Source: Darksidea phi (taxonomy: Eukaryota; Ascomycota; Dothideomycetes; Pleosporales; Lentitheciaceae). Taken from it: a stretch of 64,000 bases of DNA. The stretch spans positions 62,001-126,000 of the forward strand of contig JASJFT010000126.1 of NCBI GenBank assembly GCA_030770425.1, read 5' to 3'. Below are positions 11,232 to 23,884 of this stretch, one piece after another. A model generated the notes under the pieces. That model was not told the origin of the DNA. It did not search any database and was given only the letters and a program-made list of their open reading frames with translations. Positions within the stretch are counted from its first letter, which is position 1; the number at the start of each line of letters is the position of its first letter. Position numbers and translations under genes: made by a program.

Positions 11232-12060
11232 TGAACATGTCCACGGTTTGGGATCATGCAATTTGGATGAGCACACTCTCATCATCTACCTGTGGCATTC
11301 CCAATGGCGTTGCTTTTCCCTCGGCTGCATTCTCGTCATGGCGGCTCACTTCATATGGCGTTTCCCCCCCTTGCACGTACCTTCTACACTGTACTTCATT
11401 TTCTATGACATTCACCTTTACTTAATTATCTTCTGCATGTAGAGCTCAGTCATGGGACACCTCCTCCCGTCCTGTACCTTAGACACTCAAGCATTCCCCA
11501 CCCAGTTCCCATCACCTAGCAAGAAATCAGTAGCTAGTTCGATATAATCTCTCTGAATTCAAACAAACTACAAACCCACTTCCCGCTTCGCTAACCATAT
11601 GCTCGAAGCCCCATCCAAAAACATTACAGAACAGTACTTCTACACAGCAGACTACACCTATCCAAAACGCGCATAAAAGGTCAGCCCAAGACTCTCAAAG
11701 CCTAAGCATGAAACTCTAAACACTAAACACCTTTTCTTTCCCGCGAAGGGCAAGAGTCCGCCGATGCCGCATGCAGACGGCTTGTATGCGAAGGTCGTAA
11801 ATCATGATGGTGTCGTAATGCAAAAACGCTAGCAGATGAAGAGAAGCCGAGGGTAAGGAGATAGGATGTGTCGAGGTACGGCGGTAGTTGGTATCTGACA
11901 AAGGAAAGGGTTATGTACAGGGTACAGGGATTCGGTTAGGGCGAATGGATTTGAGGTGGTCAATGAGAAGAAAGCAGCAGGTCGAGCAGATGACAAGGCG
12001 TGCTGTAATTCAACGTGGCTCGCTAGCAGCGTGTGGTTGTTCGGCGTTGGCCGCCGGCGC
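11232..12060. other. Convergent intergenic region
   Basis: 3' flanks of two tail-to-tail genes. Small frames here lack start context, domains and codon bias. Nothing else is seen. Confidence 0.55.
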
Positions 12061-13332
12061 TCATGTCTTGAGGGAAGATGGCTGCGCGACGGCGGGGGCA
12101 GGTTTCGCAGGCTGGATGTTCCCTGCGTCGGCAGCTGCCTGAAGCGAACGTTGGTATTGGGCATCCTTCCTCTTGACCAGCAAGCTCTTGAATGCGCCCA
12201 ACCATTTTGCAAGAGTATCCTCGTCGGGCGCACAGAAGCGGAAGTTCTTCTCCTCCGAGATGACCTGCATGCAGTGTTCTTTGCTCTTGGATGCCGGGTC
12301 AATGTCTACTGCGTCAATGATGCTTTCGAAAGGTATTATGAGGTGTGCCGAGTATTCGCTATCGTTCTTGTAGAGTCCAAGGGCTTTGGGGCGCAGGACG
12401 ACCCATACTTTTTTCCACTGTCGCACTCCGCCCTTTGATTTCAGCACGTAGAGCCAGCCGTGATAGATGACGCGCTCCTCGTCCGGCGTCGCCCCAATGT
12501 TGCTCTGCTCGCTGGCGTTTGGCAGTGGTGTCGATGTCGGCGGGAGGGACGTTACCGAGCTCTGGAAGGCTGCGTGTACCGGTCCGCCCGTATCTGAAAA
12601 GTCGGAGAAGGAACCGCATTCGTTGCCCGAATATTGCTGCGCGTGAGGGGGTCGCTGCATGGCGCTGTGCATGTTCTCTGGGGCTACTGAACTCGAAGGG
12701 CGCGGCTCTGCTTCTGAGGAGCTCGAGCCAATGTTCTCCCGCTTCGTCCTGTTGAAGCCGCCAAAAGTCTTCTTTCCCGTTGGGCTCATGAGGACCAGCT
12801 CCTCCTCTCCCTCGCCTATGCGCGCCTCGGCGCGTATCAGATCCACCCACTGCTGCGCTTCCTCGTCCGTTGTTGCACCAAGGTGCCAGTTGCGGGCCGG
12901 AGAGAAGATGCCAAAGACGTGCTCCATCTTCTTCTTGGAGTCCTTCTGGCGCGCAACGGCCGTGATCTCGGAGAGGGTGATTTGGTGGCGGAGTTTGGTC
13001 TCGCCCTTGTCGCGGTAGATGGAGAGGAGGTTCGGGCGGAGGACGATGTACACGGGCTTCCATTGCTGCAACGAATGTTAGGCTGTTTCGTAGCTGCCAG
13101 ATAGTGCCCTGACCTTGGTCTTCCGCGTGCGCTTCACAACAGTACCAGACTTGATGACGCGGTCGAACTCGAAGCTGCCGTTTTGGTTCACGGGCGACAT
13201 GATGTTCGCGTTCGCGCTGCTCCCCACGGTGTCGAGTCGGGGTGGGGAGACTGTGTCGAGCTTCATGCCGCCAGAACGGATGGGGATTGGCTTCGAGGGC
13301 GTTTGTTGATTGTCCACCATAGTCGCTCCCAT
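12061..13332 (-). CDS. Tandem PH-domain protein, Opy1-like
   Basis: Phosphoinositide-binding adaptor of 407 residues, from exons 13332-13114 and 13065-12061 with a 48-nt intron (GTCAGG..CAG, CTAAC branch). The first PH domain (about residues 60-165) begins with a short strand before the intron (SGTVVKRTRKTK) and continues QWKPVYIVLRPNLLSIY, with the invariant Trp near its end (EEAQQWVDLI). A Ser/Pro-rich linker follows. The second PH domain (about 285-385) starts YHGWLYVLKSKG, has WKKVWVVLRPKALGLY, and ends in DEDTLAKWLGAFKSLL. Two PH domains in a protein of this size match yeast Opy1, a PtdIns(4,5)P2 sensor at the plasma membrane. The Opy1 link is by architecture only. Confidence 0.8.
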
Positions 13333-13999
13333 TGTCGGCGATGCTACATTAAATGGAGACTATCGGACGCCTTGAATCGATGCTCAATGAAGCTGCTCGG
13401 TCGGACGTGGGGATCGGCGTCTGGCTATGGGGTGGTTGAAGTGTGCTGCAGTGTTGTTGTGTTTGTTAATAATAATATATGGAGGTGCTATGGACAGGCA
13501 CAAATGCAGCAGGCGAGCGGCAGGGGCCATGCATGAACCGCCCGCTGCACCTTCGGGAGCCGCCGGCAGTGGCAGATAGTTATGGTGGAGCTGCGTGCTG
13601 GCCTGACGCGTACATGGACGGAGGGTAGACGCAGGCGGAGGCGGAGGTTGGCATTGGGTCTGCGTTGACGTCGGTCGCATGCCGAGAGGACCCGCTGCCT
13701 GCAGCCACAAAGCCAGTGGTGGGGTTTCGCCCGCGTTTCTGACTCCCCAAAAACTCGATCCGCAACCAACCAACACCCGGCCGCCCACAGAACTGCTACC
13801 CACACATCGTCCTTTGATATTTTCTATTTTTGATACCCAGGGACGAGACACCCCGATTGCCGGTGAAACAGGCTACCTCTGGGCCAAAACGCCTGACCAT
13901 CGCCTCACTGGACAAGTACTTGCCGCAGGGCAAAAGGGCGCATTCCCGTCGACTGCAGTTCTAGACCCCGAACACGACCGCATTCGAAAGGGCAGCAAG
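13333..13999. promoter_or_regulatory. Divergent promoter between the PH-domain gene and EFL1
   Basis: The two genes start 667 bases apart and point away from each other, so both promoters must lie here. No core element stands out. A minus-strand open frame across it is GC-rich noise. Confidence 0.5.
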
Positions 14000-16900
14000 A
14001 TGCCCGTCGTCGCCCCGGAGAAACTGGTCTCGCTGCAGCAGGCGGCTGAAGGCGTCAGAAACGTACCTCAAACCTCGCAACAGCCTCAGCTCGAACCCCC
14101 ACTGACAGTGCACAGATATGCATTCTTGCCCACGTCGTACGCCTCCGCGTCCCCCTTCCCGTTATCTCTGCTAAAGTCGCCAGGACCATGGCAAGACCTC
14201 CCTCACTGATGCCCTCATCGCCACGAACGGCATCATCTCCCCGAAGCTGGCGGGCAAGATACGATACCTAGACTCCAGGCCTGATGAGCAGCTACGAGGC
14301 ATCACCATGGAGTCGTCCGCCATCTCGCTATACTTTTCCCTCCTGCGACGGTCCGCCCCAGACGCGAAACCCGAGCAACAGGAGTTTTTGATAAACCTGA
14401 TAGACTCGCCCGGACACGTCGATTTCAGCTACGAGGTCTCGACGGCCTCGCGACTGTGCGACGGCGCTGTGGTGCTTGTAGACGCCGTCGAAGGCGTGTG
14501 TAGTCAGACCGTCACAGTGCTCCGCCAGACGTGGATTGAGAAGCTGAAGCCTTTGCTCGTAATTAACAAAATGGACAGGCTAATCACAGAGCTTAAATTG
14601 AGTCCAGGCGAAGCTTACACACATCTGGGCAGGCTGCTCGAGCAGGTGAACGCCGTCATGGGCAGCTTTTACCAAGGCGAGCGCATGGAAGACGATCTCC
14701 GATGGCGCGAGAAAATGGAGGAGAGACTAAATACCGCTGCCAAAGAGAAGGCCAACTCCACCTTGTCATCGATAGTAGAAAATGGCAACAGCATTGATAC
14801 AACAAACACTCCTGCCGAATACGAAGAAAAGGACGACGAAGATATCTACTTCGCTCCTGAAAAGAACAACGTCATCTTTAGCAGCGCTATCGATGGCTGG
14901 GCGTTCACTGTAAGGCAGTTCGCAGCTCTCTATGAACGGAAGCTTGGAATCAAGCGCTCTATACTTGAAAAAGTGCTATGGGGCGACTTCTATCTTGACC
15001 CCAAATCGAAGCGAGTCCTTGGTTCCAAACATCTCAAGGGCCGCCATCTGAAGCCAATGTTTGTCCAACTAGTCCTCGGCAACATATGGGCCGTCTATGA
15101 GGCGACTACTGGAGGTAACAATGGGAAGGGGTGCGTGGATTTCCTTTCCGTCTGTCTTTGCTTGTACATACTTTATGCAATATACTCATTCATTCCCCGA
15201 CAGAGATCCCATAATGGTTGAAAAGATCACAAAGTCTCTCAACCTATCCATCCCAGCGCATATCCTGAGATCGCGCGATCCGCGTGCGCTCCTCACCACC
15301 TTGTTTGCAGCATGGCTTCCGCTATCCACAGCTCTCCTCGTCTCGGTTACGGAATATCTGCCATCTCCGCCCAAAGCGCAGGCTGAACGAATACCCGAGA
15401 TCCTCGACAATTCTCCTGGTGCCGATCATGTCGCTCCGGAAGTCCGTGATGCCATGACCATGTTCAAGACTTCAGACAAAGCACCGGTCGTGGCATATGT
15501 CAGTAAGATGGTTGCCGTCCCAGAGAGCGAACTGCCAGAGAACAAGCGACGCGGCGGGGCGATGAGTGCTGAAGAAGCACGAGAGCTTGCACGAAAGAAG
15601 CGCGCAGAAATCGCACGGCAACAGGCTGCTGCGACCGACCAGAGCTCAGATGTCGGAGATCTAACCTCCGCACTCAGCTCGGCGGCGATTAGCGAGATTG
15701 AGACGCCAGAGGAGGCGGAAGAGATGAAGCAGGAGGTCGAGCATCTCATTGGCTTTGCTCGCATTTACTCGGGCACGCTGAGCGTTGGTGACGAAGTATA
15801 CGTGCTGGGTCCAAAGTTCACACCAGCGAAACCCCATGCTTCGCCGGAACCCCACAAGGTCAAGATCACGGCACTGTATCTGATGATGGGACGTGGACTA
15901 GAGCCGCTAACCTCAGTACCGGCTGGTGTTGTCTTCGGCATAGGCGGACTTGCGGGACATGTGCTCAAATCGGGGACCTTGTGCTCGCAGCTTCCAGGCT
16001 CAGTCAACCTTGCGGGTATTAGCATGGGCACGCACCCAATCGTGCGTGTCGCACTGGAACCAGAGAACCCATACGATCTCGACAAGATGATCCATGGCCT
16101 GAAGATGCTGGTTCAGAGTGATCCTTGTGCGGAGTATGAAGTCTTGCCCAGTGGCGAGCATGTCATCCTTACAGCTGGCGAACTGCATTTTGAGCGGTGT
16201 CTAAAGGACCTGAGAGAGCGATTTGCGAGATGTGAGATACAGGCCGGCGAACCGATCGTGCCTTATCGTGAGTCTATCGTTGCCGCTGCTGAGATGAATC
16301 CACCCAAGGATCCGAACCTACCACGAGGAACAGTGGTCGGAGCCACAGCGAGCAACATGCTGACAGTGCGTCTGCGAGTACGACCATTGCCAACAAGCGT
16401 TATGGATTTCCTTAGCAAAAACTCCGCAGCCATCAAGAGGCTTTACTCAGAGAAGAGCGCAGAAGAAGAGCAGCGACGGATGACTGAGGGAGGTACCGTT
16501 GAGCAAGACGGCATTGAAGAAGCGGAGCAGCTAGACATTGGACACACGCTGAGCTTACACGAATTCAAAGAACAGCTTCAAGATGCGTTCAACGAGGCGA
16601 AAGGCCAGCGGGAGGTCTGGGCGGATGTTATTGAGAAGATCACGGCATTTGGGCCGCGCCGGATAGGACCCAACATCCTTGTGGATACCACCAGTGACAG
16701 CATTTGCGGGAAAGCGCAAGTTTCCCAACTCTTACTCGCACGATAAACATTGCTAATAGAGCTCACAGCCTCCGCGAGTCCGGATCCCCAGAACCAGAGT
16801 CTGCAGAAGAAGCAAACATTACCCGTGCCCTGACCCCACGCTCCTTTATCGACAAGATCACATATGCGTTCCAGCTAGCAACAGCCCAAGGACCGCTATG

Positions 16901-17504
16901 TGCCGAACCAGTGCAAGGTATCGCCGTCTTCTTGGAAGACGTTAGCATCTCTATACCTCCCAACGAGGAGTCAGCACCGGATCGCATGGGCCGTCTAACA
17001 GGCGAAGTAATCAAAGTAGTGCGCAGTAGTATTCACCAAGGTTTTCTAGACTGGTCCCCACGAATCAACCTCGCAATGTACACCTGTGAAATCCAAGCCT
17101 CAACCGACGTCCTCGGCCGCGTCTACGCCGTGCTGACGCGCCGACGCGGCACCATCCTGAGCGAAACCCTCTCAGACACCTCGTCCGCGTCCACAACTGG
17201 TTCTCAAACTTTTACCATCTCCGCCCTCCTACCCGTGGCAGAGTCCTTCGGCTTCAGCGACGAAATTCGAAAGCGGAGCTCTGGCAGCGCTAGTCCACAG
17301 TTGAGGTTCGCAGGATTCAAAGCATTGGAAGAAGATCCGTATTGGGTGCCTACGACGGAGGATGAACTGGAGGATTTGGGCGAGTTGGCAGATAGGGAGA
17401 ATGTCGCTAGAAGGTATGTGGATGGGGTTAGGAAGAGGAAGGGGTTGTTAGTTAGGGAGGTGCTCGTTAGGGATGCGGAGAAGCAGAAGACGCTTAAGCG
17501 GTAG
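14000..17504 (+). CDS. EFL1: Ribosome assembly GTPase EFL1 (RIA1), elongation-factor-2-like
   Basis: Cytoplasmic GTPase that, with SBDS/Sdo1, releases eIF6/Tif6 from nascent 60S subunits. Exons are 14000-14062, 14116-14136, 14184-15130, 15204-16715 and 16769-17504, totalling 3279 nt, i.e. 1092 residues (yeast protein about 1110). The start is fixed by the conserved RNICILAHVDHGKTSL G1 region, which is assembled only when a 21-nt microexon (ICILAHV) is included. G2/switch I holds RGITMESSAISLYF, G3 is DSPGHVDF and G4 is NKMD. The EFL1-specific insertion in domain II and EF2-like domains III-V (GELHFERCLKDL, AQGPLCAEPVQG) follow. The fourth intron uses a GC donor (GCAAGT at 16716) and CTAAT branch; it is the only choice that keeps the frame. 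Confidence 0.95.
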
Positions 17505-18065
17505 TGTTGTGTAGTGCGTGGGTGGGGGAATGAAATATAGAGGTTTGATTTGATTGGATCGACTCGTTCATGGTTAGATAAATAGGTCAAGCTAAAATTG
17601 GGGGGTTGAAGTTTGTACAGCTTATCCAGAGAGTTGTTGGCACCCGTTGTCTCGGATAAAGGCGGCCCTCTCTTGCTGGATACGACGTGTTCTATGAATC
17701 AGATCATTCACTTTGAACCACGAACCTACATTGTTACACAGACGATAGCTAGGTGAAGGCGCAGGGTCATTCTCTTTCCCAACTTCTAGCAACTAGCAGA
17801 AAATCGTTCCTATACCGATTACACGGTATATAACCAGCTACACTTCACGTTGTCGAACGCGCGAATTGTGTAAAATGATATAATCAACCCTCTTGTCAAT
17901 AATAAACCACTACACAAATCCAAACCAACCCATAATCAACACCCAACCTTTACACCTCAACTCCCTAGAGTGAACCATCCCTATAACTAGATTCGAGCCA
18001 TCCTTCTTTCAATCTTCAACTGGCCCCATCGCCTCCTCAACCCAGTAAACCTATCCCCATCAATC
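17505..18065. other. Intergenic region
   Basis: Downstream of EFL1, becoming AT-rich around 17800-17960. No gene or RNA is recognised. Confidence 0.5.
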
Positions 18066-18926
18066 TTGCCCATCTCACGCCTCGCCCCTGGCTACATCCG
18101 CCGCCTTTCCGGGTTCATCCACCACTATCTCCGCGCCTTCTCTCGCCACTGCTATAACCACCTTAATATCCCCTATGACAATCGAACCGCCCAACTCCCC
18201 TTCGGCCTCGTCCTAAAACGATCAGACGACACTCGACTCGAAGAGGTCAATGCCATGAAAGTCGCCCGCGCAGCAGGCTTCACCCGTCCCATGCGTTGTC
18301 TTATACGGCGAACATCCCAACACATCTCACACGCCCGTTTCCACCTTGATGACGCGTGTCCCCGGGAAAGAACTAGGAGTCGTCTACCACACAGTGACCG
18401 ATGAAGAGTATAGAATTATATCCAAAGAGATACAATGTATAATCGGCACTATGCGTAAATGGGCGAGTCCATAGGGCGGGCAGCGCATCTGCTCGATTAC
18501 CGGGACATCGATTCGCAGCACGCGAGTGCCGTTGCATAGCATCGGACCATGCGAATCAGAAACGGAATTCAACGAATACCTCAGCACGGCGTCGGCCCGC
18601 ATTCTTGAATCGCAAGACGTGTTCGAATCGAAACTAGCAATTGCGCGCAAAATAGGGGGCAGGCGCCATTTCATCGTGTTCACGCCCGGTGAATTGAACC
18701 CCCGCTATATTTTGGTGCATGAGGGTCGTGTTTCGGGTCTCATCGATTGGGAGGCTGCGGGGTGGTATCCTGAGTATTGGGAGCATATGACTGCGATGTG
18801 GTTCTCTCAGGTGGATTCTTTGGTGGTTAGGGTTTGTGGAGGGGATGAGTTGGGAGGGAGTATGTAGAGGAGATGGAGTGTGAGAGGGCGTTGATTCCGT
18901 TGACGGTTTGTTCTTGGGTTTATTAG
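18066..18926 (+). pseudogene. Broken aminoglycoside-phosphotransferase (APH)-like kinase
   Basis: Remnant of a fungal APH-family small-molecule kinase. Homology runs through three frames: an N-terminal part ending near LEEVNAMKVARAAGF (18285), a middle part beginning VVLYGEHPNTSHTP (about 18295), and a C-terminal part starting near YVEEMECERALIPLT (about 18858). This implies two frameshifts. The middle part also has an in-frame TAG at 18471-18473, in the place where the family has the Trp of a NPWGG-like motif; TGG to TAG is a G-to-A transition. The catalytic HGD motif reads PGEL here, with the His and Asp both replaced, while the following LIDWEAAGWYPEYWE block is intact. No in-frame ATG opens the first segment. 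It is clearly non-functional as an APH kinase. Confidence 0.85.
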
Positions 18927-19200
18927 ACGGGTAGGGGTATGTGGAAGATTGTGGTGTGGACGCTTTCTGCATCTACCTACTTTCTACCCACTTTCTACCC
19001 CTCATCTTCATTGGTAGTTCGCGTACAAAGTCCTGGTTTAGTGCATATGCCTCGCTACCTACTATAGGTGCGTCGCAAACCGGCAGGTCACTGCAGCCTC
19101 TAATTTGAGATAATGTGTACTAAATCTCATCTACATGAGTTTTTCTGATGTTGTACCGCAACCTTTCGGTTCCTCACTCTTCTAGTAGTACGTGAAACTA

Positions 19201-22200
19201 TCATCTACGACGGTAATCAACAAACCGTCCATATTCTCCCTTCGCAGCATCAGCATTCCAACCATCCTCATACCCCCTTCTCCCAACCCTTCTCCCCTTC
19301 TCCCTCTCACGTTTCTTCACCCACGTATACTCCCCTCTACCTACTAAGCCAGCCCCCGCGTCGTCATTATCACCAAATCTCCTCCGAGATCGGCCACCGG
19401 CACGACCACCGCCATACGCCACATCCTCCACGCCACTCTCCCTCAACCTCCTTGTATGCTCAAACAGCATATCCGTCTCTTTCGGACTGAGGTTCCGCTT
19501 GACGAGGATGTGGTTGTTATCAAGCGGATCAAATTCCCAAGGAAATCCGTAGAAAGCCAGCGTCTCGGGTAGGATGTGTGCGCGGTCGATGCGCATATAG
19601 GTTGGGACGTTGGGGTTGTAGGCTGGCTGGGAGTCGTAGGGCGTAGGGTTTTCGGACTTTCTGTTGTATGTCTTGAGGGTTGGTGAGGGCGGGGGACGAA
19701 GGTAGGGAGTTGAATCGTAGTCTTCGCTTGGACGAGGGCGGAAACCGAGAGCTGGGTTAGGGATGGTGTAGGTAGTGGTTTGGGTGGTGTAAGCTTCTTT
19801 CAGTTTCATGCGCATAGATTCATCAATGGCGGAAGCTGCGAGGCGTGTTTCGGGCACGAGACCGGCGCTGGCACCTGTTTCGACCCCGGTGGAGGGAAAG
19901 TTGTAGTAGATTTCGTTCCAGTTATCTGATTTGGGAGTTGCATATTCGGCTTCATCCGCTAGACTCTTAAAGTCCAAGGTTGAAGCAGAATCGGAGGGTC
20001 GTCTTGCTGCGCGTTGGCGTTGTGCAACTGAGATGCCACGAGCGGAGGTGCTGCGGTTTTCCTTCCCAGTTAGGGTGCGGTACATGGAGCTAAGGCGATC
20101 GCGGAGTTCATCGCCATTGTAGGCAATGAAGAGCATTGTGCCCATTACTACGGCTGTGAGGGGGATAGCGATTCCCCAGAAGAGTGTTTGCGTACTGTTC
20201 ATGTCGCGGATGTCAGAAGTGTTCATGCCAAGAAATGATGTGACGAAAGATAGGGGGAGGAAGACGATGGTAACAGCGGTAAAGACAAGGATTGCTTTGC
20301 CGTGGTCTTCTTCATTGATCTCAGCACTTTGTTTGGTGCTGTCTGATAAGGGGCCGCATCGTCGAATCTGTTCAGCGTACTCCTCCCGCGTTAAGGCAAG
20401 ATTCTCAAGGCAAGAGTCCAGTAAGAGACGTTCGTGAGGAAAAAGCGCGCGGCGTGAGGGGATATCGGTCGGATAAGTGGCATCGTCTAAAACACTCCGG
20501 TAGTTTTCAATAAGCCGTGTCTGCCACTCGTTGACTTTCGACAGGACAGTGAGCTCCTCTTGGAGAAGATTGAGGGAACGAAGTAAACGTTTTCCGGGGC
20601 GATGATTGACTTGGAATTGCTTTCACTTGTTAGTATAACAGCTCCAGAATCTCTCGAATAGTAGTAACATACGAGCGTAGATAGGTACTCCCTATACATA
20701 TCTGCGATAGTCATGCTCTTGTAAAGAGGCTTGACAATGAGTCGTCTCATGAACCATGCACATATGTACTCAGGTCCCAAAGACAACCTCTTCCAATAAT
20801 CGAACGGATTTGAATGGCGTGCCATGTAACACAAGTCTAAGCGTGCCTTTGCTAGAGGCCTCCTCACACCGTCGCTAAAGCGCTTGAGCACGCTAAGACC
20901 GGCTTCAGTATACGGAAGTTCTTTGTTACGTTTCACGCTCTTTAACTCTTTAAAGCTCTCTTCTGTGAAGTGCAAGCTTCGTTCCACGGCTAAGTAGAAG
21001 ATGATGAGCCGATGTAAAGTATCGAGAAGATTGCGAGGAAACGTGTATATCCCTGAAAGTTTACCATCTTCGTTTCTCACTCCATCAACAAGTTCTCTGA
21101 GCTGGTTGAGAAGGCTGCGAGCTGATTCGCTTGCTTCCATTAGGAGTGTAACTGCCCCTGCAAGCGTAGTTTCGAGGACGGCTTGGTCGTCATTGCGGAT
21201 CCAGTCTTTCAATTTTTCAACTGTAGGCGTTGTAGCGGATTCAGGCTCATGCGGCCCAATGGAGAAAACCTTTCTAGAGTGGCCACGCAGATGCTCCAAG
21301 GCATCGTTAGGGTCACCAAAAGGGGTCTCCCGCCTGCATCGCTTGCACTTCTTGAGAGACGCGACAAACTTCTCGTCTGATTCCGGAAGCGGAAAGTATG
21401 TGTTGTTCTGTACCGAGCCTGAAGAAGAGCTGGGAGGTATGCGAATTCGCCAGGTACGTTTCCCAGTTATGGGACCCTTCCAATCGCGGTCGATGAATTC
21501 CTTAGCATCGGGCGCGCAACCTTCAGTGCTCTTTAACCTCCCGGTAGTGGCCACGATATTTGCCATGGCACCCCATAGTTTACGCAACATTGGAGTCTGA
21601 TTAACATCTGATACGAACAATTTCAACGTCGCATGTACGATGCTGACGAAGTCCTTGGCCTTATCGTCGAGCCCTATGCGCTGTGACTCAACAATAGACT
21701 GGTGAAGCGTGTTGTAGGATGAGCCTGCTTTAGAAGAGGACTGATCCGGAGCTCCGAAGAGAAGGGACGTCTGAAGGTTCTCCACGGTGTCTGTCGCCAG
21801 AGATTCGTAGTAATTCGCTGAGGTGAATGTTTCGTCTACGGGACCTGTCGTCTCATATTGTACCAGGCTTTCACTCTTCATCGCTTTATCGACAATGTCT
21901 AGGCAGCGAAGAGAGCGCTGGGTGTCAGCCGGAACACAACTGTGCGAACTCTCCTCGCCCTTTATAGCGTTTGGCCAATGGAAGAAGGGCGGAACCGACC
22001 CCTCTGGAAAGACGGTCGCTTGCGTCTGCTGAAGATTCTGCAACGGCGTTTCGCCATTTACGTCTTTGGCCTTCTCCTCGTCAATAACTGAAAGGTCGAT
22101 AAACAGAGAATTTGTCTGATGGAGGATCTGAGGCCAATCGCCGGGTGTGATCGCCTTGTTGCCTCCTTCAGTCTTCCAAGCCAACCGTAGTCCTGGTTCG

Positions 22201-23884
22201 GAATGGTTATTACCTGGGAGGAATTTTAGCTCCCTTAGTTTCTGTTCCATCTCGAAATAGGTTCGGATCTCGTCTAGCTTATAGAGTAAAACACGTCCAC
22301 CCCAGTCCGTGAGTCTGAGAGTCGTCAGCGTGTTGTCTTTGATGTTAGCACCAAGCTGTTTAAGATCTTCTTGAAGGACTTCGATGGATTTTACAAACTC
22401 GTCAGAAAGCGGGCGGTATCCAGCGGTAACGACAATATCAGAGCGAATGTTGAGCATCCACATCGATGGAACATGGACACAGCTGTCGTCTCGTGCATTC
22501 CCAAATATTTTGAAGGCTTGTTCCTCGTCTCTATCTCGTACAGGCTCATATGGATAATATGACTGCATCAGAGTCCGAGGAGGATGAAGGCGGTCCGGTT
22601 GTGCAGCTGTGGTCCCAAGAGGTTTCCGAATATCAAAATATGGAATGCAAGAGAAGATGACAGAGGAAGGCTCAGATGAGTTCGTCTCGTCGCCGCGCAA
22701 GATCGTGCCTGGCTCAATAAACATTCCGCCCAGGAATGGTTTGAGCTTCTCCTTTTCGACCTTCATCAATGTCTTCGTAATGACCTTCTTGAGACGCTCG
22801 GACAAGCCGAGTATATTTAAGCATGTGGACTTGATCATGTTAGCGCGTTTCTTGAGCGGCCATTGAGTACGAACTGACCTTGAATTGCGCCCAATCCAAC
22901 TGTTCAGCATGGAGGTGATGCCATCGAATGCCAATACTGGAGGAATTTGCGGAGCTCTCGGGACCCGGAAGCATATGCACTTGGACTACTGTTTTGCCTT
23001 CGGTTGTAATAGTGACTGCCTTGGTGATTTTGTAGGTTTCTGCATTCATCTCGCGCCCGCCACGAGGTTGCTTGGAGGTATCACTTATACTTCCTGGCCC
23101 TCTCCCTGCGTTTTGATGAAATCCTACCCATCTCATGTCGACGGTAAAAGCAAGCTGATTCCCGTCCTGGTCGGTGGGGCTAATGGGGACACGCACTGGT
23201 TCAGGTGCTGGTGGAGGCTCGCTACCTTCTTCCTCGTCTTCTTCGGTGGTTATCTCTTCTTCATCTTCCTCATCGGCACTATCTTCGTCCAATTTGGTTT
23301 CGGAAGGCGGCTGTATCACATCAACTTGGGAGTATCTCCGTCGTGGGACGTCGCTGCTCCACCATTCGTCTTCGTCCGCATCGACTTCAGCATCCGCAAA
23401 CTCTACGGCCCGGCCTTTCGAGCTGATATGCCGTATATGCCGTATTGACCGTCCTGTCCGAACTAGATCGCTGTCCAACCAAAAAGCGATAGAGACAAAA
23501 GTCTCCGGAACGACGACAGCGCTCCACAAGCTCGGTAGTACAACATCGTAGCCATTAGAAGTATCAACTTCGACGTCAAATTTGTCGTCACGAATGTAAC
23601 CTAGAGACTCCCCGTCGCCTTTGCGCGTATATATCTCCTCGAGGAAGGCCTTGAATTGCTAAAGGCAGACAATGAGCAATGAAAGCATGAGGGCAGATCA
23701 CGTTGGAAGAATTTACCGTCCATTCCTTCCCAATCCTATACGGTAGGATGTACCGTTTGTGTGTATGGTCGCGAACATATATACAAGGTTCAATGATGTG
23801 TCCGGCTGAGTGGGCGGCTGGACCCCGATCGCTCGCTAGGACGTTTCCCGCTGGTGATGACGGCCTGGCGTCCGCATCAGACAT
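19201..23884 (-). CDS. Large CorA-like Mg2+ transporter-domain protein
   Basis: Protein of 1507 residues from exons 23884-23717, 23658-22879, 22829-20673 and 20619-19201, all joining in frame. The long N-terminal and central region has a short conserved start (HIIEPCIYVRDHTHKRYILPY), an acidic Glu/Asp-rich stretch around residues 150-180 and a central region typical of fungal CorA-like giants. The C-terminal part carries the CorA signature: a coiled-coil-like helix (LNLLQEELTVLSKVNEWQ), a first membrane segment (VFTAVTIVFLPLSFVTSF), the GMN selectivity motif at residues 1166-1168, and a second membrane segment (FWGIAIPLTAVVMGTMLFI). A hydrophilic tail of about 300 residues follows, rich in Arg/Tyr/Pro. 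Family transport of Mg2+ or other divalent cations is established for CorA. For these large fungal forms the substrate and membrane are unknown. Confidence 0.85.

Noticed and set aside
20487..22934. Separate gene ending in the frame at 20487, distinct from the GMN-motif protein
   Set aside because: A 53-nt intron (20620-20672, GTATGT..AAG with a CTAAC branch) joins YREYLSTL to QFQVNHRPGKRLL, so both are one CorA-like gene.
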